From assembly GCA_964500445.1 (NCBI GenBank), contig CAZCOG010000008.1, positions 1-64,000 of the forward strand: a stretch of DNA of 64,000 bases, given 5' to 3'. The notes beneath the pieces are model-generated. The model searched no databases. It was not told the DNA's origin and saw nothing but the letters and a program-made list of their open reading frames with translations. Every line of letters begins with the position of its first letter. Position 1 is the first letter of the stretch. Made by a program: the position numbers and the translations under genes. This document shows positions 61,799 through 64,000 of the stretch, piece by piece. Source of the DNA: Persicitalea sp964500445 (GTDB lineage: Bacteria > Bacteroidota > Bacteroidia > Cytophagales > Spirosomataceae).

Positions 61799-62815
61799 AT
61801 GAACGCTGCCGTACTCGAAGAAATTAACCAACCATTAGTCGTCAGAGAAGCCGAAAAGCCCGATCCTGGTAAGGGAGAGGTTTTGGTAAAACTGAAAACT
61901 GCCGCCCTCAACCACCGCGATGTCTGGATTCAGAAAGGGCGTTATGCCAATATTGCAACTCCGGTTATCCTTGGCTCCGACGGAGCAGGCGTAGTAGTGG
62001 AGGTGGGAGAGGGGGTAAGCGAGTACTGGTTGGATAAAGAAGTCATTATCAATCCTTCGCAAGGCTGGGGCGATAATCCCGCTTTCTACGGAGACGATTT
62101 TAAGATACTGGGCATGCCAGTGAATGGTACTTTTGCAGAGTACATAAAAGTAGATCGTCATTACCTGGTGCATAAGCCCAAGCATCTGTCTTTTGTGGAG
62201 GCGGCTTGCCTACCGTTGGCCGGCCTAACGGCCTGGCGGGCTTTGATGTCGCGCGGCGGCTTCAAACCCGGCAACCGGGTACTAATCACGGGAGCAGGAG
62301 GTGGCGTAGCGTTATTTGCAGCGCAGTTTGCGGTGGCGTCCGGTGCGGAAGTATGGGTCACATCGGGTTCCGATTCTAAAATAAGAAAAGCGATCAACTT
62401 AGGCGTGAAGGGCGGCGTCAACTACAACAGGCCGACTTGGCACCGCGAGCTATTGACCGAAGCGCCAGCTCCAAAATCGGGTTATTTTGATACCATCATC
62501 GACGGAGCGAGCGGGCCGGGCTTTGCCCGCTTGGTGGATGTGGCTGCTCCGGGTGCTACCATATGCTTCTACGGCGGTACGAACGGAAACATTACTGACC
62601 TATTACCCGCAAAGATTTTCTTTAAGCAGCTTAACATCCACGGAACCACCATGGGGACGCGGCAGGAATTTGAGGAGATGATTCGTTTCGTGGAGGAAAA
62701 ACAGCTCAAGCCTATCGTGGACGAAGTTTTTGCGATTGAAGATGTAGAACTGGCCCTGCGCCGCATGGAGGCAGGTGAGCAGTTTGGCAAGATTGTGTTA
62801 AAAATCGCGGACTAA
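61799..62815 (+). CDS. Zinc-type alcohol dehydrogenase/quinone oxidoreductase (MDR superfamily)
   Basis: A 338-residue medium-chain dehydrogenase/reductase. The GroES-like part has AALNHRDVWIQKGRYANIATPVILGSDGAGVVVEVGEGV; the Rossmann part has NRVLITGAGGGVALFAAQFAVASGAEVWVTSG with the NAD(P) motif. The structural four-Cys zinc loop is missing, as in quinone-oxidoreductase/zeta-crystallin-like members and some mitochondrial YhdH-type relatives; the substrate is open. It follows murQ after 122 bases and ends three bases from the convergent nucleoside hydrolase. Confidence 0.88.
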   Translation: MNAAVLEEINQPLVVREAEKPDPGKGEVLVKLKTAALNHRDVWIQKGRYANIATPVILGSDGAGVVVEVGEGVSEYWLDKEVIINPSQGWGDNPAFYGDDFKILGMPVNGTFAEYIKVDRHYLVHKPKHLSFVEAACLPLAGLTAWRALMSRGGFKPGNRVLITGAGGGVALFAAQFAVASGAEVWVTSGSDSKIRKAINLGVKGGVNYNRPTWHRELLTEAPAPKSGYFDTIIDGASGPGFARLVDVAAPGATICFYGGTNGNITDLLPAKIFFKQLNIHGTTMGTRQEFEEMIRFVEEKQLKPIVDEVFAIEDVELALRRMEAGEQFGKIVLKIAD

Positions 62816-62818
62816 GTT

Positions 62819-63781
62819 TTACCGTGCCATTAGATTTTCCAGTACTTGCTCCACTTGTGGCACGGGCATTTTCTGTATTAAACGGAAATGCCCCTTGCCA
62901 GCCGGATTCCAGTCGTTGCTACCGTTATCGTGGGCTACAAAGCGGCCCTCTTCCAAATCATAGTATTTTTCGTGCCCTTTGATCGCTACCAACACGGCGG
63001 TTTGATCCCAACTCATTCGCCCGTTTTCGTCCTGCTTGCTCAGAGGAATACTCAAGGCAAAAACATCCTTAATAGGCGAATTGCTGATCTTTTTGTTTTT
63101 GGTCAATGACAATCCGGTATGAATAGCCATTCCAATTTCGAAGCCGCTGAAAATGATTGGCGTTGGCCAGCCATCGAACACAATTTTAGAAGAAACTGGA
63201 TCGCGGTCCACGTTAAATTTCTTACCGGATGGAAAGCGGCCCGCCATGCTCACGAGTTTTTTGACTTTTTTCTCAATCAAATCTTGCCCACTGAGCTTGG
63301 AGTACTTATCGGGTTTAGATATGAGTAATTCTGCCATGTTGGTCAGGAAGCCCACTGTCACAAGCGTTACACTGCCATCGGGCTGCGCGGCCAGGATACG
63401 GCGGTAGAGCGTCAGCGCGTCTTCGGCCTGGTCATTGGATTTTATTTTGTGCGGGTACTTTGCAACCAGCAACGAATCCCACTTTTGCCCGGCAACCATA
63501 TTCACGCTCCGACCCCGCACTACGCCGATCGGGACATCGGGTCTTCCAAAATAGGTGTTCAATACGCTTAATACTCCTGCAATGTATTTGGACTGATTGC
63601 TGGCCACCGTCGCCAGAATATTTACCTGACCGCTATCAGCCAGAGAATGCAGCACGGCCATTGCGCCCACGTCGTCGTAATCTGGGCCGATGTCGGTGTC
63701 AAGGATAACATTGGCGGGGGACTGCGCCAGTAAAAGGAGAGGAAGAAGGGAAGAAAGGAGAAAAGCAGCCAGGAATTTCAT
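62819..63781 (-). CDS. Secreted nucleoside hydrolase (IUNH family)
   Basis: A 320-residue inosine-uridine preferring nucleoside hydrolase-like protein with a signal peptide (MKFLAAFLLSSLLPLLLLAQ), so it acts outside the cytoplasm, probably scavenging ribose or base. The Asp cluster that binds Ca is LDTDIGPDYDDVGAM; compared with the DxDxGxDD of well-known members it contains two extra residues, a feature of the exported Bacteroidota subgroup as far as I can recall. SVTLVTVGFLTNMAELL and IKGHEKYYDLEEGRFVAHDNGSNDW are further conserved parts. I used the ATG at 63781 since the extension upstream is not signal-like. Confidence 0.86.
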   Translation of the reverse strand: MKFLAAFLLSSLLPLLLLAQSPANVILDTDIGPDYDDVGAMAVLHSLADSGQVNILATVASNQSKYIAGVLSVLNTYFGRPDVPIGVVRGRSVNMVAGQKWDSLLVAKYPHKIKSNDQAEDALTLYRRILAAQPDGSVTLVTVGFLTNMAELLISKPDKYSKLSGQDLIEKKVKKLVSMAGRFPSGKKFNVDRDPVSSKIVFDGWPTPIIFSGFEIGMAIHTGLSLTKNKKISNSPIKDVFALSIPLSKQDENGRMSWDQTAVLVAIKGHEKYYDLEEGRFVAHDNGSNDWNPAGKGHFRLIQKMPVPQVEQVLENLMAR

Positions 63782-63899
63782 GCGAAAGTTTTTTAGACCA
63801 AAAACAAAACTAATTGTCATTTTACTGAATCGAAACTCTTTAAAGTTGTTGTACTTAATGGTATCCGTCTGATTTTCTGGAAAACTTTCACTATAAATA

Positions 63900-63929
63900 T
63901 TGCAAATCAGTCACGATTCCCTAATTTTG
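63900..63929 (+). promoter_or_regulatory. Promoter directed out of the right edge
   Basis: TTG (63900-63902), a 19-base spacer, then TAATTTTG (63922-63929), an exact Bacteroidota promoter. The rest of 63782-64000 holds no gene I can support, so the transcribed gene begins beyond the window. Confidence 0.6.
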
Positions 63930-64000
63930 CAGTCCGATTTTTTTCAAAAAACTGTATTTATCAGAACGAACAGCTGATTAGCCGTTCAAAATCAAAAAGT

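Noticed and set aside
1..64000. tRNA, rRNA, CRISPR arrays, insertion sequences, prophage genes
   Set aside because: No clover-leaf T-loop sequence, no regular spaced repeats, no transposase or integrase motifs were seen in any intergenic region or reading frame.

Overview
The window comes from a member of the Bacteroidota, most likely a Cytophagales bacterium (Dyadobacter/Spirosoma-like; the family level is inference). The evidence is a type IX secretion sortase and its partner (PorU, PorV), a type B gliding-motility C-terminal sorting domain, a TonB-dependent receptor paired with a surface lipoprotein, and several promoters of the Bacteroidota form TTG-N17..21-TAnnTTTG. No phage, insertion sequence, CRISPR array, rRNA or tRNA gene was recognised; this looks like ordinary chromosome with a few accessory islands.

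Layout. 1-9.0 kb: the 3' part of sbcC, a Tat-exported alpha/beta hydrolase behind an outer-membrane barrel gene, an NTF2-like secreted protein, purB, a MIP channel and a small LytTR regulator. 9.0-16.6 kb (minus): an M16 peptidase homologue, then the series SDR oxidoreductase - SprT - porU - porV. 16.7-22.3 kb (plus): a large type B sorting-domain protein, a PorE-like OmpA protein and an alginate-lyase-like protein. 22.3-26.0 kb (minus): a VOC protein, a VapC/Phd-type toxin-antitoxin pair and two tandem paralogous polytopic membrane proteins. 26.2-28.5 kb (plus): acyl-CoA dehydrogenase and an AraC regulator with a perfect inverted repeat in its promoter. 28.6-34.8 kb (minus): a four-gene nuoKLMN block without nuoA-J, then a DEDDh exonuclease gene upstream. 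34.9-41.1 kb: a GH32 lipoprotein, then a TonB receptor and a beta-helix-like lipoprotein.

41.2-46.0 kb holds the most unusual locus. It is a tight three-gene plus-strand operon encoding (i) a 984-residue protein with an N-terminal metacaspase-type peptidase and a C-terminal SGNH/GDSL hydrolase, (ii) a CHAT-type caspase-like protein with a C-terminal membrane anchor, and (iii) a single-pass membrane protein with a coiled coil and a C-terminal domain I cannot assign. It is flanked by a strong terminator upstream and by the rseP promoter region downstream, so it reads as a self-contained module. It is the best candidate here for an undescribed protease-triggered (perhaps cell-death or defence) system; that role is inference.

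46.2-53.8 kb: rseP, a DUF6702-like protein, lon, an AsmA/DUF748-like protein, a lone crtW-type carotenoid ketolase and an AraC regulator. 53.9-60.6 kb (minus): a complete branched-chain amino-acid operon ilvD-ilvB-ilvN-ilvC-ilvA with a terminator/attenuator hairpin before ilvA. 60.9-63.8 kb: murQ, an MDR oxidoreductase and a secreted nucleoside hydrolase, with a promoter pointing out of the right edge.

Two short repeat families fill many spacers between co-directional genes: an imperfect palindrome built from AATTAGTGAATGTCGGAATA, and simple GAGAATGGATAAT-type tracts. They abut stop and start codons and in places appear to provide coding sequence.
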